From Narthecium ossifragum (lineage: Eukaryota; Streptophyta; Magnoliopsida; Dioscoreales; Nartheciaceae): a stretch of 64,000 bases of DNA. The stretch spans positions 7,953,134-8,017,133 of the forward strand of contig OY986965.1 in assembly GCA_963920575.1 (NCBI GenBank). Reading direction: 5' to 3'. The notes below the pieces were generated by a model. That model saw only the letters and a program-made list of their open reading frames with translations. It did not search any database and was not told where the DNA came from. Both the position numbers and the translations under genes were made by a program. Of this stretch, positions 1-11,198 are shown piece after piece (the first letter of the stretch is position 1; every line of letters begins with the position of its first letter).

Positions 1-540
1 GTCCAGCTAAGCTTGGTAATTTAATGTTATGCTTATCTATAGCCTAGATATGGATGTAAGCCAGGACTTTGAGTAGAACTTTGTAGGAGTGGCTTGTTGG
101 AGCAAGCCAAGGACTATTCCTCTATATAAGGAGTAGGGCGGCCAAGGTGTTGGGCATCAAGGCTTTGGCTAAGGTTTGGGAGTTCCTTGTATTGAGTGAT
201 CTTTGTACCTTGGGAGGGTGAGAGAGCTATGAGGGATGCTCTTGTAAAGATCTTTGGTCAATAAAGGAAGAGGGTCATACCCTTCACCATACTTGTGTTC
301 TTGCTTCTTGGTGTGCCTTTGTGCAAGAAGAAGAAGAAGAGGGAGGGCTGGTCAAGAGGCAGTCAGGCTGCCATGCGAAGAGCACAAGCTGTGCACAGAC
401 GACGTGCAAACGACGCGCAAGCGGAACACAAGCGGCGCGTGGGCTGGCGGTGGCGGTGTGCGGACAGCGACGAGGGGGTCTCTTGGCACCATCATCAGAC
501 AAGTAAGAGGGAAACTTTTGTTCCCTTATTTTTTCCCGGT
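1..540 (+). mobile_element. Probable LTR-retrotransposon LTR fragment (Copia-like layout)
   Basis: No gene is seen here. The stretch has the layout of a retrotransposon LTR. A TATA-like tatataag occurs near 122 and an AATAAA-type signal (caataaag) near 260, followed by a short T/C-rich tail. The left end lies outside the window and no clean CA terminus, PBS or TSD was found, so the family and right boundary are guesses. The short ORFs across it have no recognisable domain. Confidence 0.35.
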
Positions 541-850
541 GACACTCCCCACCCCGACCTCCCCTTCACCGACGGCGACGGGATCTCCGACCTCCCCACC
601 CCGGCCTCCCCTTCACCGACGGCGACGGGTTCTCCGGCCTCCCCACCCTAACCTCTTCCTCCTCCTTCCGACCTCCCTAGGATCCCATTCACCGATGGGA
701 TCTCCGACCTGCCCATCCCCTTCACTGACAGCGACTGGATCTTCGACCTCCCCACCTGATCCCAATCGGCCTTCCACCGACAACCTCCCCATCACCACCT
801 CCGACGACCTTGGGAAGGAAGGCGAAGCGTCAGAAAACCCAAGCGTCATG
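541..850. repeat. GC-rich degenerate minisatellite
   Basis: A block resembling ccgacctccccttcaccgac recurs several times. The first two clear copies begin about 47 bases apart (near 565 and 612), and later copies are more degenerate. ORFs here are proline/serine/threonine-rich artefacts of the repeat. Confidence 0.6.
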
Positions 851-1638
851 GGAGGGTATTTTGGACATTAAAAAAATACATCTAAGCATAACCACGTGTC
901 ATGTTAGTAAACGCCTTAAGGAAAATGTATTCGGACTTACAACTAAATATTTCCTTGTCAAAGGCCCAAACGCCAATTAACCCAAAAAAGAATGTTGGTT
1001 TCATCAAACAATTGATTTCATTGTATCAACTTGTTTAATGGTACTTCACTGCACTAGCGCGGATCCCCTTGCTCAAGTTGTATATATAGTTTAGGGTTTT
1101 TTACTTATTAATTACTAAAAACTTCTTAGATATCAAACATACCCCTCAATAGTTTATTATTACACATATACCCCTCAAAACTCGAGAAAAAGGTTAATCT
1201 ACCCCTCAAATCAAAGTTAAAAAGAGAATTCCAACATTCAAAAGCAAATTCTAGAATCTGATTTGAATTTTTTTCCAACAATCGCCAAAAATCCAACAAA
1301 AAGTATCGAACCATATAAAGAAATAGAATTTTTTCTCAGACCTGAGGTGACTGTCAATCGAAGAGCACCGGCAACACCGCGGTGGAGAGCATCCTCGGTG
1401 GAAGCCATCCGTCGCTCGTCAAAATCGATGGAGGGTTTGGGCGGCAGCTTGGTCGCACGCACGCCAAGAACGATGGAGGAGATGTCGGGAGCGATGGATG
1501 AGAGCCGCTGGGGAATCGATGCCTAAGTCGATGGAGTGATCGATGTAAGGTTTGGCCACTTGGAGAATGAGTCATCGCCTAGATCAATGCGGGAGGCGGC
1601 GGGAGAAGGAGAAGGGATGATGGGTGAAGTGGCTACTA
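851..1638. other. Intergenic sequence, no gene recognised
   Basis: AT-rich to about 1330, with a thrice-repeated taccCCTCAAA-like phrase (1140-1215), then GC-richer to 1638. Short ORFs are present on both strands but none shows a known domain. It looks like old transposon-derived DNA. Confidence 0.4.
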
Positions 1639-1694
1639 GGGGTGCATTTGGCAACCTGGAATCTGACGAATGAGCTGAATGAGGAATGAGCTGA

Positions 1695-1699
1695 ATGAG
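1695..1699. repeat. Target-site duplication, left copy (ATGAG)
   Basis: These five bases abut the left LTR terminus. They are repeated exactly at 16602-16606 after the right LTR. Confidence 0.9.
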
Positions 1700-4644
1700 T
1701 GTTCGTGGATAAAACGTCGATCTCGTTGGGACGAGATCTCTATTTTATTTCCGAGCAAATCATATTTTAATTTCATTTCAGGAAATTGTAGGCACCACAC
1801 CCCTGGATTTGCCGATCGTCAAGTCGGCAGATCCATCATTTACATCCCCGTAGAGAACACCTCCGATTCTAGATCCAATAATATAAAGTATTTTTCATAA
1901 CAAAAGAAAAAATAAAATGAAAAGGAAATGAATGACGTGAGGCCATGGACCAACACGTTCATTGCCATGCAGGATATTGTTGGAGCTTCGTCGACGGATC
2001 TTCGAGACAGCCGGAGCTGAGGAATGCCGTCCAGAGGGACCAGATCTCCGTCACCGTGGGAGAACAGCAGCTGGACTTGATGAAGTCGGCTGGAGCTAGA
2101 GAAGTGTAGACGCCAGCTGGAACAGGGGACGTGCGGCGAGCAGCAGGGAGCAGCAGATGTGCGGCGAACGGCCGGGGATGAAGCTTGTGTCGCCGGCTCG
2201 GGCTTTGAGAGACGACGGTGGATATTCTTCTTTAGAGTGGTTTTGAGCCCCTGCGTCGCCGGACCGTCGGGAAGATGGGAAGCGTCAGCTGGAACAGGGG
2301 AAGCAGGGGAGGCGTCGTTCTTTGAAGCCGTTGGAAATGAGGGAGTGCTTGGATCTGATCTCCGTCGCCGTCGCCATCAAGGAAGCTGACTGGAGTGCCT
2401 CGCTGGAGGTCTGGGCCGAGCGGAGGGATGGAGAGCTTGCGTCGTAGGACCGGCGAAGCTTCTTACAGTGGCAACCCAACGACTTGAGCTTTGGATGGGT
2501 TCCGGCTGCGTCGACGGGATCTGCGTCTACCGGTGGTGCACAACCTCAAGCCGTCAACAGGACCTCTCCGTCTTCAAGCCTCCAAGCTCTTCGTGTCTCT
2601 GACGTGGGCGTCTCGGCAGGGCTTCGCCATCTATCTCCAGACGTCTCTCACAATTTCCCAGCAGAGCCTTCACGCCATCTTTGCCGCCGGAGCTTCTAAG
2701 TCCGTTGGGCGTGGAAGAGTTGTTGCCGTCCAACGGATCCGACCTCCGTGGTCGTGGGAGGACGTTGATGAAGTCGGTTTGGAACTGGGGAATGCACCAG
2801 CTTGAACAGAGGATTGCACCGGCTAGAAGGAAGATGACGAGTTCTTTAAGTTTAACCGACTGGAACAGGGACGACGCCGATGGGTTCCGGCTATCCGACG
2901 AGCTCCTTGGGCTGGATCAGGGACGATGGTGACGATGGGTTCCGGCTATCCGACGAGTTCCTTGGGCTGGATCGACGCCGATGGGTTCTCCTGGCTGGGC
3001 GACGACGACGACCTGGGGCTGGCCCCAGGCCGGTGACGGCGATGGGTTACTTATTCTGCGTCCAAGCTTTCTCTTCTTCTTTCTTTCTCTGTTTTCTTCC
3101 TCTACTCCTTCTGGATGCTCTTTGTCTTCAAAGCCGCCGGGCGGGAGAGAGCCTTGGCTCGATCTCCGTCGCTGGCGAGGAATCAAGCTGGAGCAGCTTT
3201 GCTGGAGGTCTAAACCGCGGGGCGAGCAGGAGAGTGAAGCTTGAGCCGCAGGATCGACGAGCCTCCTACAGCGTCGACCCAGAGACGCGAGCGTCTCGAT
3301 GGGTTCCGGCTGTGTTGGCTGGATCTACGTCGTCCGGTGGTGCGCAACGTTGGAGCGTCTCTAGAACCTCTTCGTCTTCAAGCCTCCGAGTACTCTTCGG
3401 AAGATATGAACCTCTTGACAAGAACTCGGCTTCTTCCTCTGGACTTCCACCGTTTTCTTCAACCAGTCTTCAGCACCTCCTTCAACAGCCTTCTTCCGGG
3501 TGTCTTGCGCAGCCTCCCGGCGTTTCCAAGAGCCTTCACGCCATCCCCCTTGCCAGCCTTCACCCTCCTCCTTTTATAGCCACGAGAGGTGATCTTAATA
3601 TGGGATGGAGAATCCTGATTAAGGGATACTAATTGATGCTAATCCTTTTATATAATGATAGCTCATATAATCCCACCATATTTAGAGATGCTGATTTTAT
3701 TTTTATTTTTTATATGGTATGAGAATGCAATCCAACCATAATTGAAGATGCTGATTTCTCATATGGTATGATATATATTTGATTTGGTTGATTTTATATG
3801 GGTAGACATTTTGTTTTGAAATTCGTATTTGAAATTCAAATGTTCAGATTTGAATTATCCGAATCTTTGTCGAATTATTCAGATATTTGAAATGCCTTAT
3901 TTAAATTTTAATTTCGATATTTCATATAATACTTTGGAAAATTTACTGAAATATCCCCGGGCAAGCCGGGTGTAAATTACCAAAATATCCTTTTTATCGG
4001 CCATATATTTTGGACCGAAATGTCCCTGGCGCAGATGAAATATCTCTGTTCCGGATTTTCACACCCGTGAAGGTGTGAAATGACTAAAATGCCCATTGGG
4101 GTTAAATGACCAAAATACCCTTTCGATTTGGTTATTTAAGCGCGACGCATGGCGACGCGATTTCTGTGCGTGTCGTGGACACGTGCGCGCATTATGTGGT
4201 GCGCGTATATTTTTTGCCGGGACTTAGGCCAAATTGAAGTCGGGTATTTGTTTGGGTTTATTTGAATTTTCGGATTTTTCTCTTATTTATTTCAGGGAAT
4301 TTTCTGTAATTTCCCAGGTGTGGTGGAAAATTACCAAAACGTCCCTATATTTACACAGCTTATTTAGGATGCCATCAAAGCTATGTAAGGGCTATTTTGG
4401 AGTGTAGTGGGAATTTTAGACATGCAATTTGGTCTAAATTCCCAAAATACCCTTGGATGGGTAAAATTACCAAAATACCCTTATTCTTCCGGTTTGTATA
4501 GGATGCCGTCAAAATCGGGGATATGTAGGAGATTTGGATGGACTCGACTGTGTACGAGCCAATTTTGGTTTGATGCGTGCGGATTCAGCCGGGGGACTTC
4601 TGCAAATGTAGTCGACTTAGCCTTAGCTAAAATTGATGTCAACA
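1700..4644 (-). repeat. 3' LTR of the Tat-like element
   Basis: On the plus strand it begins TGTTCGTGG and ends GATGTCAACA. In element sense (minus) it therefore opens TGTTGACATC, which pairs as TGTT...AACA. It is nearly identical along its length to 13676-16601. A local direct duplication of about 60 bp around 2870-2990 (ttccggctatccgacgag) occurs in both LTRs. The 250-codon plus-strand ORF inside (2880-3632) is antisense to the element and appears in both LTRs only because they are copies. Confidence 0.9.
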
Positions 4645-4659
4645 GATGCCCCCTCGAGG
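4645..4659 (-). other. Polypurine tract next to the 3' LTR
   Basis: In element sense, GAGGGGGCATC lies immediately before TGTTGACATC of the 3' LTR. This is the expected plus-strand priming site. Together with the PBS it fixes the element on the minus strand. Confidence 0.65.
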
Positions 4660-6922
4660 CCTACGCGTAAAATTCATGTAATTTGAACGGGCAGGGCTCT
4701 AAAATTTTTAGTGACTTGTTCACTGGTATTTGTCATAAACAGCTTGGCCATATATGCGGCCTTTGCCGTGATTTTTTTTTTTGAAATCGTAAATTTCGTG
4801 GAAACTGCAATTCTAATTTTGAGAAGAGTGCGATCATGTATATCTTGAGATCGCCAATTTCAGCAAATTGCAATCATATATATATATTTTTGAGATTGCA
4901 GATTGTGATTGTGATTTTTGAGATCATGACTTTGAGTTCATTTGGGACTCTTCCAGATATTGGGAAGAATCATCGGGACCTGGAGGGGGACTTCGAATTC
5001 ATGCACAATTCCCGTGCTCCTCCATATATATATATCACGTTGGCTTTGGCCGGTGCATCTTATCTCGGCGTGGAAGGCGAGCATCTCGGCGAGGCCGATC
5101 GCGAGAACCATCAGCAACAAGACATAGACGAGCATCGCCAACGAAGCATGGCATGGGTGAGTACCAGCAATGAGTACCAGCGGCTGGGCGACGAGCTTTG
5201 GGCACGGCTTGGCAGCGGGCATCGCACGGTGTAGGCGAGTTGGGAGAGGCGCCTGGTCGACGAAGGTGAGGAGGAGGATCGACGACGAGCATTGGCTGTG
5301 GCTTGGTGGCGACGAGGTTCAACGCCGGTGAGAGCCGACGCTCGGGCGGCAACAAAGGCGCGGCGCAGGTGAGCTCCGGCAATATCTCCTTCTTCTTCTC
5401 TTTTTTTGTTCTTCTACGAGGCTCTGCCGGTGAAGAAAAGAACCCGATGTCTTGGCGACAAGGTATTGGGCGGCAGCAGTGGATGTCTTGGCACCGCGTT
5501 CCTTTCTTTCTTCTTCTTTTTTTTTCCTTTTTTTTCTTTTTTTTTCCTTCTTTTTTTTTCTTCTGCGCCTTCTCCACAAAGCTTCTTCAAGGAGGTCGAC
5601 ATTTTGGCGACGGTGAGGACCGGCAGCAATTTGGTCGACGGTGAAGAAAAGAAAGGAGACCATTGGAGGGATGCCAGTACAACAGGGCGTAGGCATAGTA
5701 GAGTAGCGGCGCGTCGGGGCAGCTCGGCAAACAGCATCTTGGTGCTTTGGCGTCGGCCTTGGCGGCGAATTCGTGAGGGCGAAATTGATGGTTGCGACAT
5801 GCTTGAGCTCGACGACGTGCAGATCGGCTCGTCGAGTGATGTTGGTCGTCAGGCTCTATCTCACCTTCGGTATGTGTTGATCGTCGCTCCCGGTTTTTAA
5901 TTCGTCTTCGGCTCTCGATCTACCTGGTCCCTCTGTCGGCCTTCATCCCGGTCGTGTGGCAGAGTGGGCCTTCCCTCTTGGATGCTTGAAGCATGGCGAT
6001 AATGTTTTGCGACTGCAATGGTGCTGGCGAATCGGCGAGTCCAATTGTAGTAGAGCAGATCAGGGGCGGTGTGTAAGGGGCCTTAGGTCGCTCGCTGCCC
6101 CCTTTTATTGTACGAGCAGTACTTGTGTATATTTCATGCTCGCGGATCGCAAGATGTCTCATTCGTGCTATCAGTTTAAGCTTGTGAAGCTTGGAGCATA
6201 TGTGTTTTTTTTTTTTTTTTTTTTGCTGTCCGTTTAGGCTCATGAAGCTTGGATCAAAGTGTGTTAAAATTTATGTTTTGCCGACAGTTTATACTCGTAT
6301 GGCTTGGAGTATTGTTGCTTACAGTTTAGGCTCATGAAGCTTGGAGCATTTTGGCCATTTTTTTTTTTTTTGTGTTTTTGTGTTAATATGATAGCGATCA
6401 TCGCTTGGGCATTCATCTGGCCTTCAGCATCTGATTTGTCTTTTTGGTGTTGAGTTGATCCTCGCACGGGCATTTATCTTGCCATTGACGCATGATCTCT
6501 CATGTTGATGTTGTGTTGATCTTTGCATGGAACGTGTATCTGGCCCTTAGCATTGAGTTTGTTGTGTTGATTTTGAGAAGATCGTTTCTTGGGCGTTTTT
6601 TTATGCCTTGGATGCTCGATCTCTCAGGTTGATGTTGGGTTGATCTATGCTCCTGGCTTCTATCTGAGCTGCAATAGTTGATCTCTTTTGTGATTGTCAT
6701 ATGAATGGTTGCCTCTGGTTTCTATTTGGCCTTCGGTGTTGGACTTTGTTGTGTTGATATTCTCCGGTGTTGCGCCTTCAGCGATCAGTGTTGCCTTCGG
6801 CACAGAGAGTTACTTTGATGTTGCTGATCTGTGTTGCCTTAGGCTGGCATTCAATTAGGATCCCTTTGTTGTTAACTTGATCATCGCCTCTAGCTCGTAT
6901 ATGGCTTTCAGCGCTAAATCCT
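4660..6922. other. Interior of the Tat-like element without recognisable coding
   Basis: The stretch contains homopolymer-rich patches: T-rich at 5505-5570, T runs near 6207-6224 and 6359-6371. A recurring phrase gtttaggctcatgaagcttgga appears near 6175, 6235 and 6325. Lysine- or phenylalanine-rich ORFs here are artefacts of those runs. Confidence 0.5.
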
Positions 6923-7339
6923 TTGTTGGCAAGATCTTATCTTCTACCTTCAGCCGATGTCATGCAGCCTTTGGCATCGTCATCATCCCCATCTTTTCTT
7001 CATTTATCCTTAGGTCTTTGTTGCCAATGGAGATCTCTTTGGGCTTCCTCTGAGTTTGTTTTGAATGAGGAAGTCATTGGCGCCTTCAAAAAGCTTGAGA
7101 AGATTTTGGTGTCGATATTCTTGCCAGCTCTGACTGTATCTCAAGATATCATAGGGCTAGAGCAACGGATCCAGGATTTGGTTGCAGCACTGCCTGACCG
7201 AGGGTTTGGCTCGTCTCCTTTGAGAGGTATTCTGGAGTTGCTTCTGCTGCAGGTATCCTCATATGATGCAGAATTCAACGTCATCTTGAGCGAAAGCAGC
7301 TCCGAGAAACTGAAGTTGCTGCCCTTGAAGCCCAATTGA
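6923..7339 (+). other. 138-codon ORF antisense to the element, possible remnant of an additional ORF
   Basis: The predicted peptide has a helical, leucine-rich C-terminal half (IGLEQRIQDLVAALPDRGF, then LELLLLQVSS). I recognise no family. It sits between the pol remnants and the 3' LTR on the strand opposite the element. Some Tat-lineage elements are known to carry an antisense additional ORF in that position. A chance ORF is equally possible. Confidence 0.2.
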
Positions 7340-7404
7340 AAGTAGAGAAGTAGAAGTTGAAGGTCATGGTAGAGGAAGATGTTGCTTTAGGAGAAAAGAT
7401 CGCC

Positions 7405-7960
7405 ACTTGAGTGTATATCCCGCTTTTTGTATACGATCTACTTGTATCGGTGTCATCGTGTTGGCATCCGATCTCTTTGGTGTCGCGCCAATCATTGCTA
7501 CTTGCTTTTGTCTCAGCTTCGACATCGGATCTCTTTTGTTGTTGGTATGTTGATCGTCACCTCCAGCTTTATCTCACCGTCGGGATCGGACCTATATATC
7601 TTGTTATTTTGATTGTCATTTCCAGCTTTGTCTTACCTTCAGCATGGGATTTGCTTCATTGTGGGTATGTTGATTGTCACCTCTGGCTCTATCTCGCCTT
7701 CGGCATCGGATCTGTTCGGCATGGTAATTTGCTAACGTCGAAAGACAGAATGAGAGCAACGTCCAGCGCATGCTGAGAAGTCGTCAGGAATAATTTATGC
7801 ATGTGGCGGAGACACAGCATTTGAACAGCATGCCCAGGGCGTAGATCTTAAGAACGAGGCTGGCCGTGGCAACACTAGCAGTTTGCTAATAGAGCTTCAT
7901 AGCCGATGAAGCGCCACATCGACGGTCAAGTTTCATTGAGAAAAGAGCTCGAGCTGGTGA
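7405..7960. repeat. Interior duplication, copy 1
   Basis: The block opens gagtgtatatcccgc and includes gatctctttggtgtcg, gcatcggatctgt and catgctgagaagtc. It matches about 9514-9990 in order, with many substitutions and small indels. This is an old segmental duplication within the element. Confidence 0.65.
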
Positions 7961-8189
7961 TGATCTTATGGACTTCAGCCTTGTCTTCTAGGAAGCAAAG
8001 GGATTCATCATCGTCCCCGAAGACTTTTGTAGTTAAGTATAAGTAGTTGTCCCGAGAGACGTCGCTTTGTGGCATACTTGACTTTCTGGTTTGAAGATCT
8101 ATTGAGACTTGGTGAATGAACCCTTCGATTTATTCGCGGACCATTACCTTTCTCAAGATTTTGTACCTTGGAGGCCTCTTCGACTTCGG

Positions 8190-8943
8190 CTACCAGTTTT
8201 TAGGAAACAAAGATTTCGAGGGAGCGTATCTAGTCGCTTTAATCCTCTGCTTGAAAGCTTGTTTCTTCCTTTGCCTTTTGCTGATATAGGGGCTCCCGTA
8301 GCGATCATGGTTGAGCTCGAAATCAGACAACGTGTCATCCTCATCCAAGTCAGAATGATGCATCTCCTCCAAGGTGGGCCATGGACATCCCTCGGCAGGT
8401 GTCAGAATAGGAGTCATATGATCCTCGCCTTGCTCATATGGAGAGATAGATGTGCATCTGTTCTCAACGGGCATGCAGGGAGGTGCCTGGGGGACATACC
8501 CCATTTCTTCATAGGGAGGTGTTGAGGGGGTGTACTCCTCGGATGGGGGTTCGGGTCGCTTCGGTAGTAATCATATGTGTTGATTCTACCTTTTTGTCCT
8601 TTTAGAGCTTCTTCAGCAGCCCAGCATCCGTGACTCCGTCGTTAATTAATTTTTGGATTTGATCCTTGAGGACGAAGCAATCTTCGAGTGTGTGCCCAAG
8701 TATTCTGTGGTAATGGCGATACTTTGGCTCGTCTACTTTGTTTGCTTCGTGAGGGCGTCGGGACTCCGGGAGCTCTATGATTCCAAGATCCAACAGACCT
8801 TTGAAGATGTCAGGGACCTCCTCTCGGGGGAAGGAATATTCATTTTCAATCCTCTCCTTGAGGGTCTTCACTCGCCGTCGTGTGGGATCGGACGAGAGGT
8901 CTCTAGACCGAGGCAGCTCGTAAGTCTCCTTCGGTCTAAGCAT
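8190..8943 (-). pseudogene. Gag C-terminal / gag-pol linker fragment (Tat-type)
   Basis: ORF 8602-8943 reads GIIELPESRRPHEANKVDEP followed by KYRHYHRILGHTLEDCFVLK. This is the familiar segment between gag and protease in plant Tat-lineage elements. After a frame break, ORF 8190-8504 continues with TPAEGCPWPTLEEM and GSPYISKRQRKK, also of gag-pol linker type. No intact protease is visible. Frame breaks and truncation make it a pseudogene. Confidence 0.75.
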
Positions 8944-9287
8944 TCGCGTCGCCGAAGTCTGGAGTACAGTTTTCCCCTTGGGGAAGCTTTATTCTTCCTT
9001 GTGCGCTCGGAAACCTTGTCAATGGTTTGATTTATGCGAGCCATTTTGGATACTAGACCTCTTGAATAAAGCCCACCTTCATGAGCTTGTCGACCTCGGC
9101 GATAATTTTTTGGAATTAACTCGGGTCGAAAGCGTCTTTGAGATTGCTTGATAGGACGGACATCTTCTGCTATGGAGAGATGGCGGACAGCCACATCGAC
9201 ATCCAAGCTTGACATTTCTTTATAGCTCCAAGCAAACACGTCCCGGTTCTCACGAAGGAAAAGAACAAACTGGTTCTTCTCGTCCAA
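8868..9287 (-). pseudogene. Reverse transcriptase N-terminal fragment (Tat-type Ty3/gypsy)
   Basis: The minus-strand translation contains DVFAWSYKEM, then VRHLSIAEDVRPIKQSQRRF and RPELIP. This is the conserved lead-in to the reverse transcriptase of plant Ty3/gypsy elements. After RPELIP the frame degenerates (KMARINQTIDKV). The YxDD catalytic box, RNase H and integrase were not found, so this is a non-functional remnant. On the minus strand it lies upstream of the gag fragment, the opposite of the normal gag-pol order. Confidence 0.8.
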
Positions 9288-9513
9288 GGATCGTCCTCTG
9301 TCCCCTAGATTAATTTCTTCTAGTTTGTCAATGGTTGCTTGACCACCGCCTTTAAGTTGTGGTGATGCTTTAGGCGTGTTGTGTCTTTGGTGTTGGGTAG
9401 ATAGCCTTTAGTGCCTGGCGCTACATCTGTGTTGTTTTGATGTTTTATGATTGATCTTCAGCCTTCAATGTCCAGCATCAGATATGTGTTGGTTTGGTGT
9501 TGAGTAGATTGCC

Positions 9514-9990
9514 GCCTGAGCGTATGTCCCGCCTTCCGCATACAATCTTCTTATATTGGTGTTATTGTGTTGGCAATTGATCTCTTTGGTGTTGTGTCAA
9601 TCGTTGCCACTAGCTTTTGTTTCGCCTTTGACATCGGATCCACTTTGTTGTTTACATGTTGATCATTACTTCGGGCTCTATCTAGCTCTCAGCATCGGAT
9701 CTGTCTGGCGTGGTAGTTCGCTGACGCTGGGAAAGGCAAAATGAGGGCAATGTCCAACGCATGCTGAGAAGTCATCAGCAATAGTTTGCGCATGCGGTGG
9801 AGACGCGGCGCTTGATCAACGCTTGGAGTAGAGGCATCAGTGAACAGCATGCCCGAGGCACGACGATGAGCTCGAAGCCTAACATAGATCTTGGCGACGA
9901 GGCTAGGCGTGGAAACAACAGTAGCTCGTTAATAGAGCTTCACAGTCGATGACGCGCCATGTCGGTGGCCAAGTTTCGTTGAGGAAGGAG
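9514..9990. repeat. Interior duplication, copy 2
   Basis: Diverged partner of 7405-7960. The shared landmarks appear in the same order (gagcgtatgtcccgc, gatctctttggtgt, gcatcggatctgt, catgctgagaagtc). The two copies flank the shuffled gag and RT remnants. Confidence 0.65.
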
Positions 9991-10251
9991 CTCGAGGGGA
10001 GGAACTCAGTGCCTGAACAATGGTGGTGCATAAATGCCACCAGCAAAATAAAGTTCGGAGTGGTTGATGGGGGCCAAGTCCAGCGACATCGCAACGGGGC
10101 GACGGCAGCAGCATAGGTCCAAGCAACCAGCAATAGCCTTGACCGGGTTCTTCAGCAATGATCTCGAGTCTCGATGGCGAACTCATGGACGTTGGAAGAG
10201 AAGCGGCTGGCTGTGTCATGATGGAAAACATGATCTGAGGTGAGTTGGGAC

Positions 10252-10640
10252 AGCATTCTCCTCCTTCTTCGAGCTTGTGTTTGGAGACAAAGATCGACGA
10301 TGAAGACGGCGGCACTAGCGGCTTATTCTTGTTGGAAGAGAACCCGGCGCGTTCTTGATCGGAGGTGAGTTTGATCGCGATTGGAGAAGTATTATCCTCC
10401 TCCTCCGAGCTCGTATTTTGGAGACAGAGATCGATGATGATGACGGCGGCAGTAGCGGCTTATTCTTGCTGGAAGAGGCACCGGCGCTGTCTTGATCGGA
10501 GGTGAGTTTGATTGAGATTGGAGAAGCATTCTCCTCCTCCTTCGAGCTTGTATTTTGGAGACGGAGATCGACGATGATGATGTCGGCAGTTTTCTTCTTC
10601 TGTCTCTTTGTTGGGACATTTGAGGAAGTGGATGTCTCAT
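10252..10640. repeat. Three tandem units of about 136 bp inside the element
   Basis: The phrase gagcttgt(a)tttggagac recurs starting near 10271, 10407 and 10544. Each copy is followed by gatcgacgatga, a GGCGGCA-rich stretch and gatcggaggtgagtttgat. The period is 136-137 bp. Single-base differences show ordinary divergence after duplication. Confidence 0.75.
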
Positions 10641-11198
10641 TGTCTTGGACTCCAATGGGCATTGCTGCAAGAATGTTTGAAGGTATTCTCCTGGAGAACT
10701 CCTTTTATGTTGTCGCATCATGGAGATGATGTTTTAGACTGGTCGGCTTTAGCTGACAATCCGTATCAGAGGCGACTCGAGCAGCAGGCATGGATAGGAG
10801 TACGGTGCATGGCACTTTTTCTTCCTTTCCTTCTCAGCGAGCTTCTTTGTCTTGATGAGGGAATGGTCCGATTGTGAAATGTTGTGGTTCCCCTTGAGCT
10901 GGAGAATGTTGTCGCCAGTGTGACTGTTGGCGTCGTTTGTGTCTGAGGCTGCTTCGATTTGAAGACTTTGCAATTCTTGAGCAATGCAGTATGCATAGGC
11001 TGCTCGCATGTCGGCGAGGTAAGTTTGATGATTCGGGACACTTCGGGCTCGTAGCAATGGCGATCATGGAGTGATTCCTCATCGTCGTCGGTTGCATGGA
11101 GACCAAGCCAAGGTCTGTCATACCTCTCGAAGCAAGCTTCGTATGTAACCTCGGAAATGATTTTTGTTTGTTCAATAGATGGAGATATTATTTTAGTT

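Noticed and set aside
2880..3632. 250-codon plus-strand ORF, also at 14852-15604
   Set aside because: It lies in both LTRs, antisense to the element, has serine/glycine-rich content without a domain, and is conserved only because the LTRs are copies.
5035..5800. Lys/Arg- and Phe-rich ORFs on both strands
   Set aside because: They translate long T/A homopolymer patches in the retrotransposon interior.
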